A stretch of 64,000 nt of DNA. It comes from Piezodorus guildinii (Eukaryota; Arthropoda; Insecta; Hemiptera; Pentatomidae). The notes under the pieces are model-generated. The model saw only the letters and a program-made list of their open reading frames with translations. It did no database searches and was not told where the DNA came from. Position 1 is the stretch's first letter. Every line of letters begins with the position of its first letter. The position numbers and the translations under genes are program-made. The DNA lies in NCBI GenBank assembly GCA_023052935.1, contig CM041297.1:102094563-102158562 (forward strand). The letters run 5' to 3'. This document shows, in pieces, positions 1 to 12,461 of the stretch.

Positions 1-1137
1 GTAATAAAACTATCAAAATTGTTGCCCACAGTAGATAGACACTTCAGCCATTTCAGTTTATGCGCACAGATACACTTCAATTTCCATTTCATGGTGCAGG
101 GTGGAATAATAATGATATTCTGTTAAGTAGAATTAAATTGAAATACACTGAACTAATAAAAAATAACAAGTGTTTTTCATATCATAGTCCAGATAAAGTG
201 CATTAATATGTCACACACTCGAATTTTAAAAGATTGAATGCAACAAATACAATTTTTCATAATACTTAATGTCATGTTATCTTTGTTGTTCAAAGTTAAG
301 TAAATAATTCTAATCTATAAAACGGTTGTATTCCATCAATTACTATTATTAAAACCCTTGCAGGCATATCTTGTTGTTAGAACAAGTTGACATTTTCAAC
401 AACTGGAAAGTAAAACAACAAGAATGTGAGGAAGGCATAGGCACATCCTTATCTTGATGCCGCTCCGTAGAGGTAGATTAAATACGGCGGTGTATTTCAG
501 CATCCCTCCCTTACCAAATTGCTTCAACTGCAACTTGAGAAACTTACAGTATTACTCAATTCATAGCCTCTCTTAGGACTGCGAATAGAAACAGTGAATG
601 TGAGGCAACTTTAACATTTCAAGAAAAAGGTACCGTCTAATTTATTCAACCCCAAGAAGGTATCCAGCAATCCTCCCCAGTAATCCCTTGTTTCGAAATT
701 CAAACATCAAGTATAACCTAGAGGGATAAACATAGCCCGACAGGGTTCGGGAAAACTACTATCAGTTAAGGTAAAGATAAACCATCACTATTAAGAGCAG
801 AATAATTTTATGGTATACTCTATTCAGGGTTCAGCAGATATGTCAGATAACCAAAACTAGATCTTGGTATAAAATATCATGAAAATAATAAATAAATTTA
901 CCATAAATAGTAGCGAGGACGATCGGAAAGTAAAAGTGCACAAAAGGAGTATTACTTCTGGTTATGAAATATGAGGGCTATATTTTCGGACATGTCGACC
1001 TTCATCAAGTCAACAAAATAATCTAAATGTTTTTCACTCCAAAAAATAACTTTTACCCATATGCTCAATGCAGCCACATTTTGTATTCTTGCATTTTCGA
1101 TCAAACTTTTAATTTAATTTTTTTTTGCATGCTCAAT
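1..1137. other. Unassigned A+T-rich DNA
   Basis: I see no open frame, tRNA-like head, element terminus or clear exon here. The stretch at about 470-760 is less A+T-rich than its surroundings but has no frame or splice pattern I can support. Confidence 0.5.
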
Positions 1138-1205
1138 TCCGAATATGACAATAATAATTAAATAACTTTATTCTGGGACTATGTCCCTAAAGAATAACAT
1201 TTTGG
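1138..1205 (-). repeat. LINE-like 3' tail fragment
   Basis: On the minus strand a GGGACATAGTCCC hairpin is followed by AATAAAG and a TTA-rich tail. This mirrors the 3' end of the LINE at 1396-2408, where a GGGCTAGCCC hairpin precedes AATAAAG and a similar tail. No coding part remains, so this is probably only the last bases of a related non-LTR element. Confidence 0.35.
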
Positions 1206-1395
1206 TACAGTAGATAGCCACTTTAATATAACTTGTCTGGCCGAAAAACCAATAAAATTAGTTTTATATATAAATATATTTTAAAAAAACAACAACAAAA
1301 AACTATCTCTACGTATAATGGGATTAGGGTTAGGGTATTGGAATCTATACGTATATCTAGAATCTATAAATTATATATATAGACACATACACATA

Positions 1396-2408
1396 ATAAT
1401 AATAAATAAATAATAAATCTCTTTATTTGTTTTCGGGCTAGCCCATACAAATGGAGTTGAGTTGTACAAAACAGTCAAACATAAATCAAAGAAATCTATT
1501 ACAACTGTACTAAACAAAATACGCTTAAAAAAAAAAAAAAACATAATAAAAGGCGAAATAAATTGTAACTGTATAAATATTAAACAAATAAAATAAACAT
1601 AAATAGTTATCAAATTTAATTATTGTTATTTTAGTAATGTGCTTAAATTATTCTTGAATAGACAGATACAAATTTCTTAGCTTTAAACATTCAGTTACAT
1701 AATAAAATAAATTTTCAAATTTCTTTTTATTTTCTATTTGCAACAAAAGTTGTACTATGAGGTCATTGTCGGACATATTTTCAATATATGTCCTCAAGTA
1801 CTTATTTCTGGACGGGGAGTAAACAGGGCATTGCAACAAAAAATGATTCAAATCTTCCGGCTCGCCTGAATTACAAATAGGGCATTCAACGCTACTATCT
1901 GAATAACCATTATGGAATCCGTAACTGGTAACTTTCAGTTTATTGGGTTGACATAGTCTTAGTTGACAGATCAATCTATTTTTCCTCATAGGTCCCTTTA
2001 TTTTCAAATAATATTCCCCCATATTTAAGCTACTAATTTTCCTAAAATTAGGATTAAACTTTGAGTGTAAAATAGCCTGAATATCTAGGGAAAGAATATG
2101 ATTATTGAATTTTTCAACAGCGTTATTTAATTCCCTTTCAAATAAGGCTTTACTTTTGATATTTAATATGTCAGCCGCGTCTATAATTAACAATTTATTA
2201 GTAAGTTGCCTATACCAATTGTACCTCTCATCGACCCTCTGGTTCAAGGAATATTTTTTAAAAATGTTTAGCCATATTTTCGGTAACCGATCCTCATTCA
2301 TTAAGTCTACCTTTCGTTACCAGCGAATCATTCTGTTTAGAACATCTGTTTCTATTGATTTTAGACCAGTTTCTATACGAACATAATGGTTAGGTGTATT
2401 CCGTGGCC
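1396..2408 (-). mobile_element. 5'-truncated non-LTR retrotransposon with 16-bp target duplication
   Basis: The element is bounded by the direct repeat TAGACACATACACATA at 1380-1395 and 2409-2424 (16/16 identical), the mark of target-primed insertion. On the minus strand it runs from 2408 into a reverse-transcriptase C-terminal reading frame, then a short untranslated region with a GGGCTAGCCC hairpin, AATAAAG and a (TTA/TTTA)n tail instead of plain poly-A. At 1013 bp it is a dead-on-arrival copy. The perfect target repeat suggests a fairly recent insertion. I cannot fix the clade from the C-terminus alone. Confidence 0.85.
1648..2408 (-). pseudogene. LINE ORF2 C-terminal fragment with zinc-knuckle-like motif
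   Basis: The frame can be followed from the truncation point (residues TPNHYVRIETG) through DRLPKIW to the stop at 1648, with one in-frame stop near 2316. An uninterrupted 217-codon stretch follows it. Near the C-terminus a C-x2-C-x9-H-x4-C motif (CPICN...HFLLQC) matches the zinc-binding tail common in non-LTR reverse transcriptases. Catalytic RT and endonuclease domains are absent, so the fragment cannot be functional. The assignment as LINE tail is firm; the clade is not. Confidence 0.8.
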
Positions 2409-2744
2409 TAGACACATACACATATATATTATAATCTAATGTGTAATCTACATTTATATGTATAATAAACATGGATTATAGATAAACAAAAAAAAGAAAA
2501 ACAATCCCCTGAAAGACACTAAAGTTTTACTAAATAAACTATTTTACGCTAGGATTTGGGGAAAATAAATAACTATGTCTTACATTAAAAGTAGGACAGT
2601 TGAACTGCAATTGCACTTTTTTTCACATTGATAAGTTTAATCTATAAATAAAATTTATTTAGTATCCGATAGCCAGGACTTCATTTTCACAAGAATACTT
2701 TTGAAATTCTCATACAACAAACAGCTCGCAAAAACACATATTAC

Positions 2745-3055
2745 CATAACTTGGGTTATATGGACATACAAGATTGAGCTATAAAGATCCACTAAACCAT
2801 TAAATTCTTTCCACAACCAATCCATACAATGCAAAATACTCATAATTAATTCACTCATAAAAATAGATAGACTATCCCATAAATAGATTTACCTGCTTTC
2901 ATTCCTAATTACCAGCCCACTCAAACCCACTTGGTAGTAACCTCTCATCTCTATATATTCCTGAAAATCCTCCGAGGCAGCTATGATGATCACGGAACCT
3001 GCTAACTTAAATAAACCCTGAAGTGCTAAGATATTTAAGTTTATTTAAAACATGA
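2745..3055 (+). pseudogene. Decayed Jockey-like LINE 3' end (family B)
   Basis: The sequence follows, with many mutations, the pattern shared by ten fragments in this window: a WTYGxELWGSTKPSN-like stretch, then NPPRR-like residues and the GTGCTA 3' untranslated start. It is the most degraded of the set, and much of the segment between the two motifs is missing or unrecognisable. No target duplication can be read. Confidence 0.55.
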
Positions 3056-4521
3056 TGGCCCACTAAATATGATATATAATTCGTAGAACCACAAAAAGTC
3101 CTCGAACTTAACAAATGTTTCGAAAATAAAATAAAATAAAAAAACGCCCTTCTAAACCTGCCATCTTAATATGCACCGTCTAGACAGAACCAGTTAGCAT
3201 TCACAGAGAAATGTAGTCAATCTTTACCCAATTCTTTAACACAGTTATTCATAACAAAAACGATTAAATTTTAAAGGGTATATCTCTAACAATAAAACAA
3301 TGAGAAAAACAGAGAAATGAAAAAAAAGAGAAAAATATTTATTTATTAAATATCATGGAAAATTATTTATTACAATTAATTGTTTTGGGAAGATTTCTAT
3401 TTGCCATCTCCAAAAAAAATATTTGCAACAAGCAAACATGTTAACTTCCGAATTAATGGTTAATGCGTAGCATCTCTAGGCCACCATGATAAATTAAAAA
3501 AAAAATACAATACAATGACGATGACGTAAGTCAGTAAGCACAGAAAGATATTGTGGCTATGCTTTAGAAACATACTTGACAGACATAGGTTTTCAACAAA
3601 AATGAAACAATGTATTTTTATTGTTTTGTTTCTTTCGCAATGAGGAGATCCTTTCCTAGTTTCCTTAAAATTTCTTACGTGAGAATACTTCCTGAGTTTG
3701 TCTAGATGACACAATGATGAGACATGAGAGAGGTTGACAAAATGATTTTTCTATTGTGTTCCGTATAATAGGGGGCAATGCTTCATTATCTTAATTATTA
3801 AAGTGGCACCCTCTGTACAACAATGACTTTTGAACAAAGAACCTTATTACATAAAAAATATCTATATCAAAATTAATGAGGAAATTCATCTGTCATATTA
3901 TTGATGGCAATTAAATTATAGTTCTCATGAACTGTCACTTCCCCAAGCCTTTCACGCATTAATAAGTACGTTCATTTTATTCTCAACCATGCGGAAATAT
4001 GATATAATTAAAATAATTATTTCCGTTTAAAAGTTCTATATGACTGCACAAAAAAATAATGTTAAATTTTTTGAGTTAACTATAATATCTGTGGCGGTCG
4101 TGAATAAGTGGTTAAGTCAAAATCTTTCATTTTACAGGTGAGCGACTTAAACTTTACGTAATACCCAAAATAGAATAATTAACATACAGCTTTCTTTCCA
4201 CCTGAAATTTCTTCCACCAAGAAATTTCTTTAGCCTACTTAACACGATGTGGGAGACGGTCTGAGGGAGCGATACGTGGAGTTAACTCATTTTTGATATA
4301 ACTCGAGTTATCCAGTTTTTCACTACCGCCACAGATATAATATGATAAAAATAACGTTGCTTCGACAGAGTGTGTTTTGCAATGTACCTTGCAGATCTTT
4401 TTAATAGTCCATATATTAACAAGTTTTGGTACATCGCAAATGGCGAAATTACTCAAGACGCTAATACTTGTTAGATTTAATGTAACTAATAATGTATTAG
4501 TATGTTACTAGTATCTTCTCT
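3056..4521. other. Unassigned A+T-rich DNA
   Basis: Nothing recognisable. Short frames at 3460-3714 and 4235-4456 on the minus strand show no domain, codon bias or supporting splice sites and look fortuitous. Confidence 0.5.
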
Positions 4522-6128
4522 TCTCTCTATATATATAAAATGCTAACGCGAATTTGATTTCCGCTAACTCCTTCTAAACCACAAGACCGATTTTGATACG
4601 GTTTTCACCTACAATTAGAGCATTCTTTCCTGAAGGTTTATAAGTAAAATAAATTGCAATTTATTAGCTTTCCTTCAAACGAGAAAAATAAATTCTCTGT
4701 AACCAAGGTATCATAAAATTATTCCTGAAATATAAGCAGTAACATAGACATATAATATACCGTTGGAAAGCGCTAAAGTTTAATATTCAATAAAATAAAT
4801 CGCAAAAGTTAATATAAAGTTGTTTTAAGCCCATAACTAATAAACAAATGTTATTTTATTATATTTATTTATATAAAGTATCTACCCATTAAGGGTCATT
4901 AGCTAAATACCTACATAGTTGTAATGTTGTGGATTAGGGAGGTTATGGTGATTCATGATGATCGCACAGGTTAAATACTTCCATACAATAGTCAAGATCA
5001 TAGAAAAAATATTATTTATCAAACTGTACGTAACCTGCTAAAATAAATTATTATAAAGTTATTATAAACTAATACTGTTAATATTTATTTCTACTTTTAG
5101 ATCATTTCACGAAAGATAGTAGTTCCACTGTAAACTAAATGGGACTCTCATGTAAACTAAATAATCTTTAAACAATAAAATGTATTTATGAAGTTTTTTT
5201 TAGTTCTTATAATTTTTTTAAAATATATTTTTATTGATTTTTACAACTGTATATACAATATATACAACAAGTAAAATGGCTAAAATTACAAATATAGGCA
5301 TGAAGTAATCTTGTGAAGAAGCTACCCAGTGGTAGCACTTAAATCATTATTTTAGGTAACACTGTAATATTTATTTTATTAGCAGGTCTCGGGGCCATCG
5401 TATTTTGAGACGCCTCGGAGGAGTATCAGGAATAAATGTAGATGAGCTGTTACGGACAAGCGGGTTTGTGTGGACTAGTAGTTTGGAATGAAAGGAGGTG
5501 TATCGATTTTGAGCTAAGTATGCAACTAATGGGATATTGAGATCTCTAGGTTATATAAATCAGTTTTTTGTAGTTTTGAGTTTTGATCGTTTGTTAAGTA
5601 AGTGTTGTATTAAACGGTATCTACGAGTAGTTTCTTGTCGTTTAAGTCTGGTATGAGGATTCCAAGTAAGACGTTTGGCAAGATAGATGGTTATCCTAGA
5701 TATTGTATTTGTTCTAGAGGGATAAGTGGGTTATTATTAAAGGATACTGTAGGGCAGTACAGTAAAGGTGATTTGATGAGATTTATTTTAATTCTCCAGT
5801 TTTTACACCATCCTTCAATGGCAGGTATATGGTTCTGTAAGACTTGGGATGCACTTTGTAGTAAACCGAATAAAATAGGAACCATTAAACATGACAAACA
5901 AATAACTAAATTAATTTTTTATTTTGTGACTAATTTCTGCCGATGATTAAATATAATAATGAATAGACGTTACATAATATTTTCTTTACTTAATATTAAG
6001 AGCACTTTTCGTTACGATGAACTTATAATTTCAAAGTGATAAACTTTTAATTGGTCAATTTGAACTTTTTTAAGCATAAATGACACCACACTTAAATTCC
6101 CCCGTGCGAAGCAAGGGCAGATCGCTAG
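4522..6128 (+). mobile_element. Non-autonomous Helitron, interrupted by a LINE fragment
   Basis: The left end is a TC-start followed by TCTCTATATATATAAAATG, the usual 5' look of insect Helitrons, and the following text (ACCGATTTTGATACGGTTTTC) also fits. The right end at 6100-6128 has a C/G-rich hairpin (CCCGTGCGAAGCAAGGG) about ten bases before a terminal CTAG, followed by T, as Helitrons require. The exact first base is ambiguous between 4522 and 4526. No Rep/helicase frame is present. A minus-strand LINE fragment at 5215-5870 sits inside, so the Helitron itself is about 0.95 kb. Confidence 0.7.
5215..5870 (-). pseudogene. Jockey-like LINE 3' fragment (family B) inside the Helitron
   Basis: On the minus strand residues QNHIPAIEGWCKNWRIKIN, then CPTVSFNNNPL and QIQYLG align with the post-catalytic RT region of the intact element at 24610-27288 (VEDWCNAWRIKVN, VRYLG). 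The characteristic C-terminal PPRRLKRRWPR-like stretch lies near 5395-5430 and the shared 3' UTR ends near 5215. An internal deletion of roughly 0.1 kb appears near 5560-5580. It is 5'-truncated upstream of the FADD box. Confidence 0.75.
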
Positions 6129-6784
6129 TTATTAATATGTTAATAGTCAAGGACAAAAAAAAAAAAAAAAAAGATAACAAAACCACCATGTTAATTCAAC
6201 TACGTTTGTTGTTGTTTAAGTTCTACGTATACTATTAAATAGTCATCAAGTCTTTCACAACAATCACGATAAAATACACTACATTCTGATATAAATTGCA
6301 TCTGATTCAAAATTAATCGACCGAAAAAAGTAAATTATATCACCACTAGAGTAGAATTCCATTTTTAGAACACGTTATAGGAAAGATAGAAACAGGTTTT
6401 TAAGGATTGATTATAAGCTGAGAAATCATCCACGTTTTTTGTAGCCTCCATTAAAATAATCAAGTAAACAACATATCTTCCAACATCCTTTTGAACTAAT
6501 TGTTATAACCCAGAGAAATTATAAGAAGAAATATACAGAGAAATGAATAATTACAGAAATGAGAAGCAAAATAATTTACAACTTAAAAAATAATGAGAAC
6601 CAAATAATGCATATTGATTCCGTAACTCTTAGTGAAAAATATAGAGGTTTAGGACAGAGGGGGATTATATTTATTGAGTAAGATATATTTTTGATAAAAC
6701 TAACATGCTATAAAGCATCTATAAGAGACTTTATATAAACAATCTCTGATTGTTCCATTCACGTAGTTAATATAAATAAATTAT
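6129..6784. other. Unassigned DNA with poly-A run
   Basis: An A-run of about 18 lies near 6151-6168. Nothing else is recognised. Confidence 0.5.
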
Positions 6785-7035
6785 AGTTATGATGTTTGTA
6801 AGATGTTTGTTTATTTGCCAATTTTGTAATTTATCTCAATTATAGGTTATTGTTTAGATTTGTTTTGTTTTTTTATTTATTATTATTTTATTTATATATG
6901 TATATAAATTTATTTATTTTCTGTTTATGTAATTTGATTTTATCATTATTTCTGAGTATTGTATGAATGTGGTCTCATATCACAATTACTATTGTTCATT
7001 TTAAAAAATTATAATATTAAAAAAAAAAATATATA
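6785..7035 (+). repeat. 3' UTR remnant of the full-length Jockey element
   Basis: This matches, in order, the 3' UTR of the intact element (27510-27790): TGTTTGTTTAT, ATTTATCTCAATTATAGGTTA, a long T/TTTG tract, then a GTATGAATG-like block and TGTTCAT before an A-rich end. No coding part is present, so it is an extremely 5'-truncated insertion, moderately diverged. Confidence 0.65.
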
Positions 7036-7257
7036 TATATATTATATATAAAATAAATGAAAATTGTTACATGTCATCATTAAGTAAAAATCATTAACGT
7101 TTAGTGTCCTGCAATAGCTTTTTATCACATGCAATGGACCATATTCTGACCTCAGGATTAAAATTAATAATAAAAATATATTATGGAAAACAAATCTCAT
7201 TGCATTTGGAACATGAACAAAAATACGATATGTACTTTTGATTAACCCAGGGAATAT

Positions 7258-8410
7258 TTTTTTTTATTTGTATTTTATTGAATTTTACAACTATATATTG
7301 ACATAAATACAACAAGTATAAGTGTTGAATTATAATAAAGGGCGTGAAAAGGGTTGTGAAGAAACTACCCAGTGGTAGAACTTCGATGTTAATCTAAGTT
7401 AGGAAATACCGAGGTCATCTTCTTTCAATCGCCTCGGAGGGGATCATCATTAATATGTGAGGTGATAGGTTGCGGACAAGAGGGTTTATATGGGTTGGGA
7501 GTTTGGAATTAAAAGTGGTATATCTGGTACGAGAAAGGCCTACAACAAGTGAGGTATTGAGGTCATTATGAATGATTTTATTTGAGACGAAATAAGGAGC
7601 ATTTAGGATTTTGTGAAGGATTGTAAGAGGGAGGAATTAGATGGCTTTTTAGAGTCCCATAGCTCGATTCCATATGTCCAGATGGGTCTGATGACGGTGT
7701 GACGGGCCTGATGTGTGTGAGGGAGTGAGGTTATAAACACACAGCGTGGAGCAAGAGTTGAAATGATTGTCACTGCTCAGCATGATATATTTTGTATCTT
7801 ACATTAATGAAGTCTTTTTATTTCTTTTTATTTGTATTATTATAAAGAAAGATTATTTTATTTTACAGGACAATCCATTTCACTCTCACAGCTGTTTTCA
7901 TCTATTGTTATTGTTTCGTTTATTTATTTAATGTCACTTATAATAGCTAATCGGACGTGCTAGTGGGAGTCCTAAATTTTGTATCAGTTTTATTAGGATA
8001 TGGATCTTTAACGAGTACCTGACATTGCACAGGCTCGGGACCACCTTTTAACGTCCCCTCAGAAGGACGGCATAACTAAGGATTTTTTACTCCCATTAAA
8101 AAATCCTAGGACCACCTGCGGGATCGAACCCTATCTCGTTTTGTATTCTTATTGTGCGTTCCTCATTGTTGTCTCTCTTCTTTGTTAATTTATTCTTCGT
8201 TCTTTATCAAGTGTACCTGCAGGACAATAAAAGAATATTTTTGACGCCACATTGCAGTTATTATTCATTTCACCCTCACCTCCTCTAAAACGGTAACATA
8301 ACGTTTGTCGAGTAAGTGTTGTAGTAATCGGTATCCGGGCAGTTTCTTGTCGTTTTAGTCTCGTATAAGGATTCCATGTAAGATGTTTGTCAAGATGGCG
8401 TCTTAAGTTT
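7258..8410 (-). pseudogene. Family B LINE 3' end split by a ~570-bp insertion
   Basis: The LINE 3' UTR and C-terminal coding part read on the minus strand across about 7258-7725, and upstream coding sequence resumes at about 8296-8410. Between them lie about 570 bp that are not LINE, including the SINE fragment at 7912-8135. Related text (ACAGGACAAT...CATTTCA and GCAGGACAATAAAA...CATTTCA) occurs on both sides of the SINE, so the insert may be composite. I cannot read a clean target duplication. Confidence 0.65.
7912..8135 (-). mobile_element. SINE family 1 copy, head truncated
   Basis: The body reads on the minus strand: a B-box remnant GGTTCGATCCC, CCTAGGATTTTTTAATGGG, then GGTCCCGAGCCTGTGC and GGACTCCCACTAGC, ending with ATTAAATAAATAAA. 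The same body occurs at 41176, 53698, 59588 and 61667. The tRNA-like A box is missing here. Confidence 0.7.
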
Positions 8411-9560
8411 CGGATTTTTTCAACAGGTATGAGTTACCCAAGGAATAATAAATTAATTTAATGCCAATGAAATGAATCAATATATAACAAGAACATCTTA
8501 GGTCAACTTCAAGGCAGCTAATGATTGCATCACAGATAATACATTAAACGCAACGCCCTCAAAAAGCTTATCAGTAACAGGAGGTACAAAGAAGGAAGTT
8601 TACATGTCTACGGGCTCATGACGATTGTAACTTGATGATTTAGGGTTTACATGTTTACATATAGTAAACAAAAAAAAATAATTATAACTATGCATATAAG
8701 GATATTTTGGGAGAAAAAAATCACGTTTGATAAGATTAAAATCATATTAGATGTAGATTAATAATAAGGCTAATGTTATTTATAAAATAAATTGGTCTGA
8801 TTGGAATAAAATAGATATAAAGTTTTAATGTATTTGGACAAACCAAACAAAATTTAAAAAATAGAATTAGTCAATATATAGTAATTGCAAATGTACTATT
8901 AAATGATAAAATTAAGCCAAAGCATTATCCACCCACAGCACAAGACAATAAAGGATTATCCAAATTCGCAATTTTCAACAGGATACCCACACATTATGCA
9001 ATAGTTATACCAACATTACATCAAAACTTAAAATGTAACAATAGGAATAAATGGATCTTAATAAAGCATAACTTTTGAATGTGACATTCGTCATTTGGTA
9101 AATTAATAATTTAAAAACAAAATTTCAATATATGATTCGCCATTTTCATTTGATCACCTTCTCCTGTTTATGACATAGAATTCAGAGATGAGGCTTCTGG
9201 GTGTAAGTACCCACTCACCTTAAGACAATTTTCATAATTCAAAATTAAATTAATGATTTTTTATATTTATAAAATAAACTTTTATTCAGTTAAATTTAAA
9301 AGTTAGCATTGATGAACATAGTGCATCAACTGGTCCCATTCACAGTAGTTCCTGTTTTAGATGAAATTTTTTAATTATTCTTTTTGTTTCATTTTTAATT
9401 TGGTTTATTATCTACTTTTAAGAATGTAACACTAATCTTTTTATAGATTATTAGCAATTTTATTTCATTAATTTAATTTATTGTAATTAAAAATATTTTA
9501 TTGTTATGTAATTTTGATGTTATAATTATAAGATTGATTATTTTTAATGAAACTATATTT
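8411..9560. other. Unassigned A+T-rich DNA
   Basis: No frame, element end or tRNA-like sequence is recognised. Confidence 0.5.
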
Positions 9561-9564
9561 GTAC

Positions 9565-9645
9565 TTGTGCAGCATATGGCTTTATAGCCGAAACGTAGTG
9601 CATCATAATTAAATAAAATAGTGGTGAAGTTAATCATCATCCTCC
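9565..9645 (+). repeat. Penelope-like end fragment with GAAACG hairpin
   Basis: A short stem (GGC-TTTATA-GCC) is followed at once by GAAACG and then ATTAAATAAAATAGTGGTGAAGT. The same order (stem, GARACG, ATTAAA, GTGGTGAAGT) is seen on the minus strand at 40175-40260. The upstream CTGATGA of a hammerhead core is degraded here (CAGCATA). Confidence 0.4.
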
Positions 9646-9869
9646 TACTTTATATTTAAAATCATATATGTTACCTTTTGGAAGCAGTGTACTTGAATAT
9701 TCAAGAGAATATCTTTTTGATACAAAGACCTAACTTCAGCCTAGCAGGAGAAAGAGGTCAGTTCAGTTCAAAATGAGTAGTTCATCCAAGCGAAATTATA
9801 AACTTTATACTTTTATTATCCTTCTAGTATTACTGATAAATACTATTTGATTAATATAAACCAGCTTAC

Positions 9870-9993
9870 CTGGCTTGAATTTCTTCCAGGTGGTGATATT
9901 GAAGGTGACATCTTTGAAATCGATGTTCACCGCCGGGCGCCGAGGGAATGGATCTGTCATCTTATCTGTCTTCATCCTTCAACTTAGCATATC
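9870..9993 (-). CDS. First coding exon of an ABCG-family transporter (partial gene)
   Basis: On the minus strand an acceptor (GGATTCTTAG, 3' end at 9994) precedes a short leader and an ATG at 9973-9975. The frame then runs 35 codons plus one base to a donor, CCAG|GTAAGC, at 9869/9870. The peptide includes MTDPFPRRPAVNIDFKDVTF, the N-terminal layout of White/ABCG1-type half-transporters, where this beta strand precedes the Walker A exon. Codons are less A+T-rich than the surroundings, consistent with a real exon. ABCG proteins are membrane half-transporters that export lipids or pigment precursors. Walker A and later exons are not seen between 1 and 9869, so the following intron would exceed 9.8 kb. 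Family is inferred from a short peptide only. Confidence 0.55.
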
Positions 9994-10627
9994 CTAAGAA
10001 TCCACAGAAAATAACCTCTATTAGATTCAAAATTATATGAAATACGAAAATATAAATATATAAACAATAAAGGTGTACGAAAATATTATTTTAAAAAATA
10101 TGTTGTTGGTATTTGTTAGATGTATCATAAATTAGAAGCTAAAAACAAAAAATCCTAAAAAATATTACATAATGGTTAATTATTTCCCGATAATTATATC
10201 AGGGTAAAACATTCTACATAGCTGTTCAGTCAATTAACTTATATGTATAGCGATAAATTAATCGAAGCAGTAACACTATCAATTTATATTCAAGGAGAAT
10301 GGCCAATCATCACTGTTAAATTCAAACGCAGTATCTCTGGTATTTGTTAACCAGTTTCAATGCTTCTTATTATTTGTTTTCTCTATAGAATAACACTTTT
10401 TTTTTATTTATATTTATAAATTGGCACGGCGGACAAATGGAATTTTACGACTTGACCATATAACATTTTTTGTGTGTGCGTGTTCATCGGGGTGTCTTGA
10501 TCTCAAAAAAACTTCTTTTTTTTTCTTTATCTTCAATAATAACTTAGTTATAAATTTATAGCTTCATATATATCTATCATATTAGTATTATGTAGTTTTT
10601 TATTTTAACACGATTTTCTGATCCTAA
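9994..10627. other. Unassigned DNA upstream of the ABCG-like exon
   Basis: If the exon call is right, this is intron between a non-coding 5' exon and the first coding exon. Nothing else is recognised. Confidence 0.4.
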
Positions 10628-10784
10628 GAGAGCGGTGTGGTCTAGTGGATCGAGCGCTAGTCAACTGTTCTCCGGGCCTGGGCTCCAATCCGGGCTATGA
10701 CAGAATATTATTTACCTGTTAATTTAGTCGGAGGGGGGGGGCGACCCTAAGGTATGGAGACCCTCCTAGGGCAGACCCAGCGAC

Positions 10785-10787
<3 letters not shown>
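10628..10787 (+). mobile_element. SINE family 2 copy, 3' truncated
   Basis: The tRNA-like head starts GAGAGCGGTGTGGTCTAGTGG (A box) and has GGGCTCCAATCC (B box), followed by GCGACCCTAAGGTATGGAGACC. The full copy is at 52658-52953. After about 160 bp the body is replaced by an (AT)n and T tract. Confidence 0.7.

Positions 10788-10867
<80 letters not shown>
10788..10867. repeat. (AT)n microsatellite followed by poly-T
   Basis: About 45 bp of alternating AT pass directly into about 35 T. The tract begins where the SINE body breaks off. Confidence 0.9.
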
Positions 10868-10869
<2 letters not shown>

Positions 10870-12461
10870 CAATTGCGGTTTTCGGATCGGAAACAATATA
10901 AATAAAAAAAATTCTACTTTCAAAAAGAACCGCGTCATTAAATTAAACCATTTTTAATCGGCTGCCGTTTTAAAACTAATTAAACGGCTGATATCAACGT
11001 CGAGGAGTTACAGTGGAACTTTTAGGGCAAATTTTGAAAAAAATCCGAATACAACTCTTCTTAACCATTTAAATGCTAAACTGGATGCTGAAATGGATTT
11101 TTACAAGCAGATTTGACCAACTGTTGTTTTTATATTTTTCTTTTTTATTATCATACCAATCATTATTATTTCCCTTTATTTGTTCTATTTGTTTATTTTA
11201 CTATTCTTATTACTCTTAATAAATATCAATCTATTATATTTTTATTATTATTTATTTTACTCACAATTATTATTTGTTATTATTTTTTTTGTTATGTTTT
11301 TCATTGAGTATTATCCAACATTCATTTATCTCAAATAAACTGTTTAATTTATTTTTATTATTTATAATTTTAATTTATATCACTATTTACTATTTTAAAT
11401 AATATTATTTGTTTAAATTAATCTTCTAAAATGAATATATCAGGCACTGATGACCGCGATGTTTTGTGCCATTAAAATTGAAAACCAACAAACCAAATGC
11501 TAAACATTCACTATTTATATACTAGCGCACCTACCCACAACTCTCACAAACCTTATGAAAGAAATACGTTGAATCCATCACCAAATGTCGCATAAAACAT
11601 CAACCTAAAATCCCACCGGGCTTAAAGACTTCAACCAATCCTCGCTTTTCCGTGCTTTCAAATCCTGTGACAATGTACCGAAATGAACAATTCTCATACC
11701 TTACCCAATTTGTAATCATATTCTTCCCTTGACCTGCTCCAACCCTTCTCAGGCTAACGCACGAGAAAAACAAATTATTTTAGTAAAAATATGTTATTAA
11801 ATATTTAATCGCTATTATTTTTTAGGAGATTTTTTGTTCCAGGTTATTTTTCCTAGCTCAATTAATCGTTTCACCTATGAGACTCGTCATTCTATACCTC
11901 TTTTATATTTTGGGTAAAAAATCTAAAGTCAGTTAAAAATGGATTACCTTTTTCCAAACATTTATACAATTTCTTTTAAAAGCCTCTTTACCGAAATAAA
12001 ATAACAACCTCCAACCAAAAAACATTTATCCAGATTCAGAGACAAATAAATCTAAAAATATGGTAACCAGCCATAAAACGAAGTAACCTCAAAACGGTGC
12101 TGAAACGCTAGAGGTTAATTAGTTATAATAAGCGGTTGAGTATTCTAAACAATTCCTTAAGAGGAGGTCGTCAAGGTAGGATTGTCGACAAATTGTGAGA
12201 TTAAAGATGTACTACAAAACAAGGCCGACTTGCAGTTTTGTAATTAAAAAATAATTTTAACAGTGAAACAAAAATTATGATTATAACTGAAGTCCGTTAT
12301 AATAAAAAAAAGGATGCTAAAAATATAGATTTTCCTTCTTTACGATAATCTAGTATAGGCTTAAATCTAAAAAATAAGTAGAGATAATTAAAATCAAAGA
12401 TATACGAAAATTAAGTAAAAACATATTAACGAATAACAACTTCCATTATATCTATATTCTT
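10868..12461. other. Unassigned DNA; degenerate hammerhead-like trace near 11450
   Basis: The frame at 11113-11307 is low-complexity Phe/Ile/Leu and not credible as a gene. Near 11435-11475 the text GGCACTGATGACC...GTGCC resembles a mutated hammerhead core but lacks GAAA. Nothing else is recognised. Confidence 0.45.

Noticed and set aside
1320..1340. GATTAGGGTTAGGG, resembling vertebrate telomere repeat
   Set aside because: Only two units, and the other evidence points to an insect, where the usual repeat is TTAGG. Treated as chance.
11113..11307. 64-codon hydrophobic plus frame
   Set aside because: Almost entirely Phe/Leu/Ile/Tyr from T-rich sequence; no gene-like composition.
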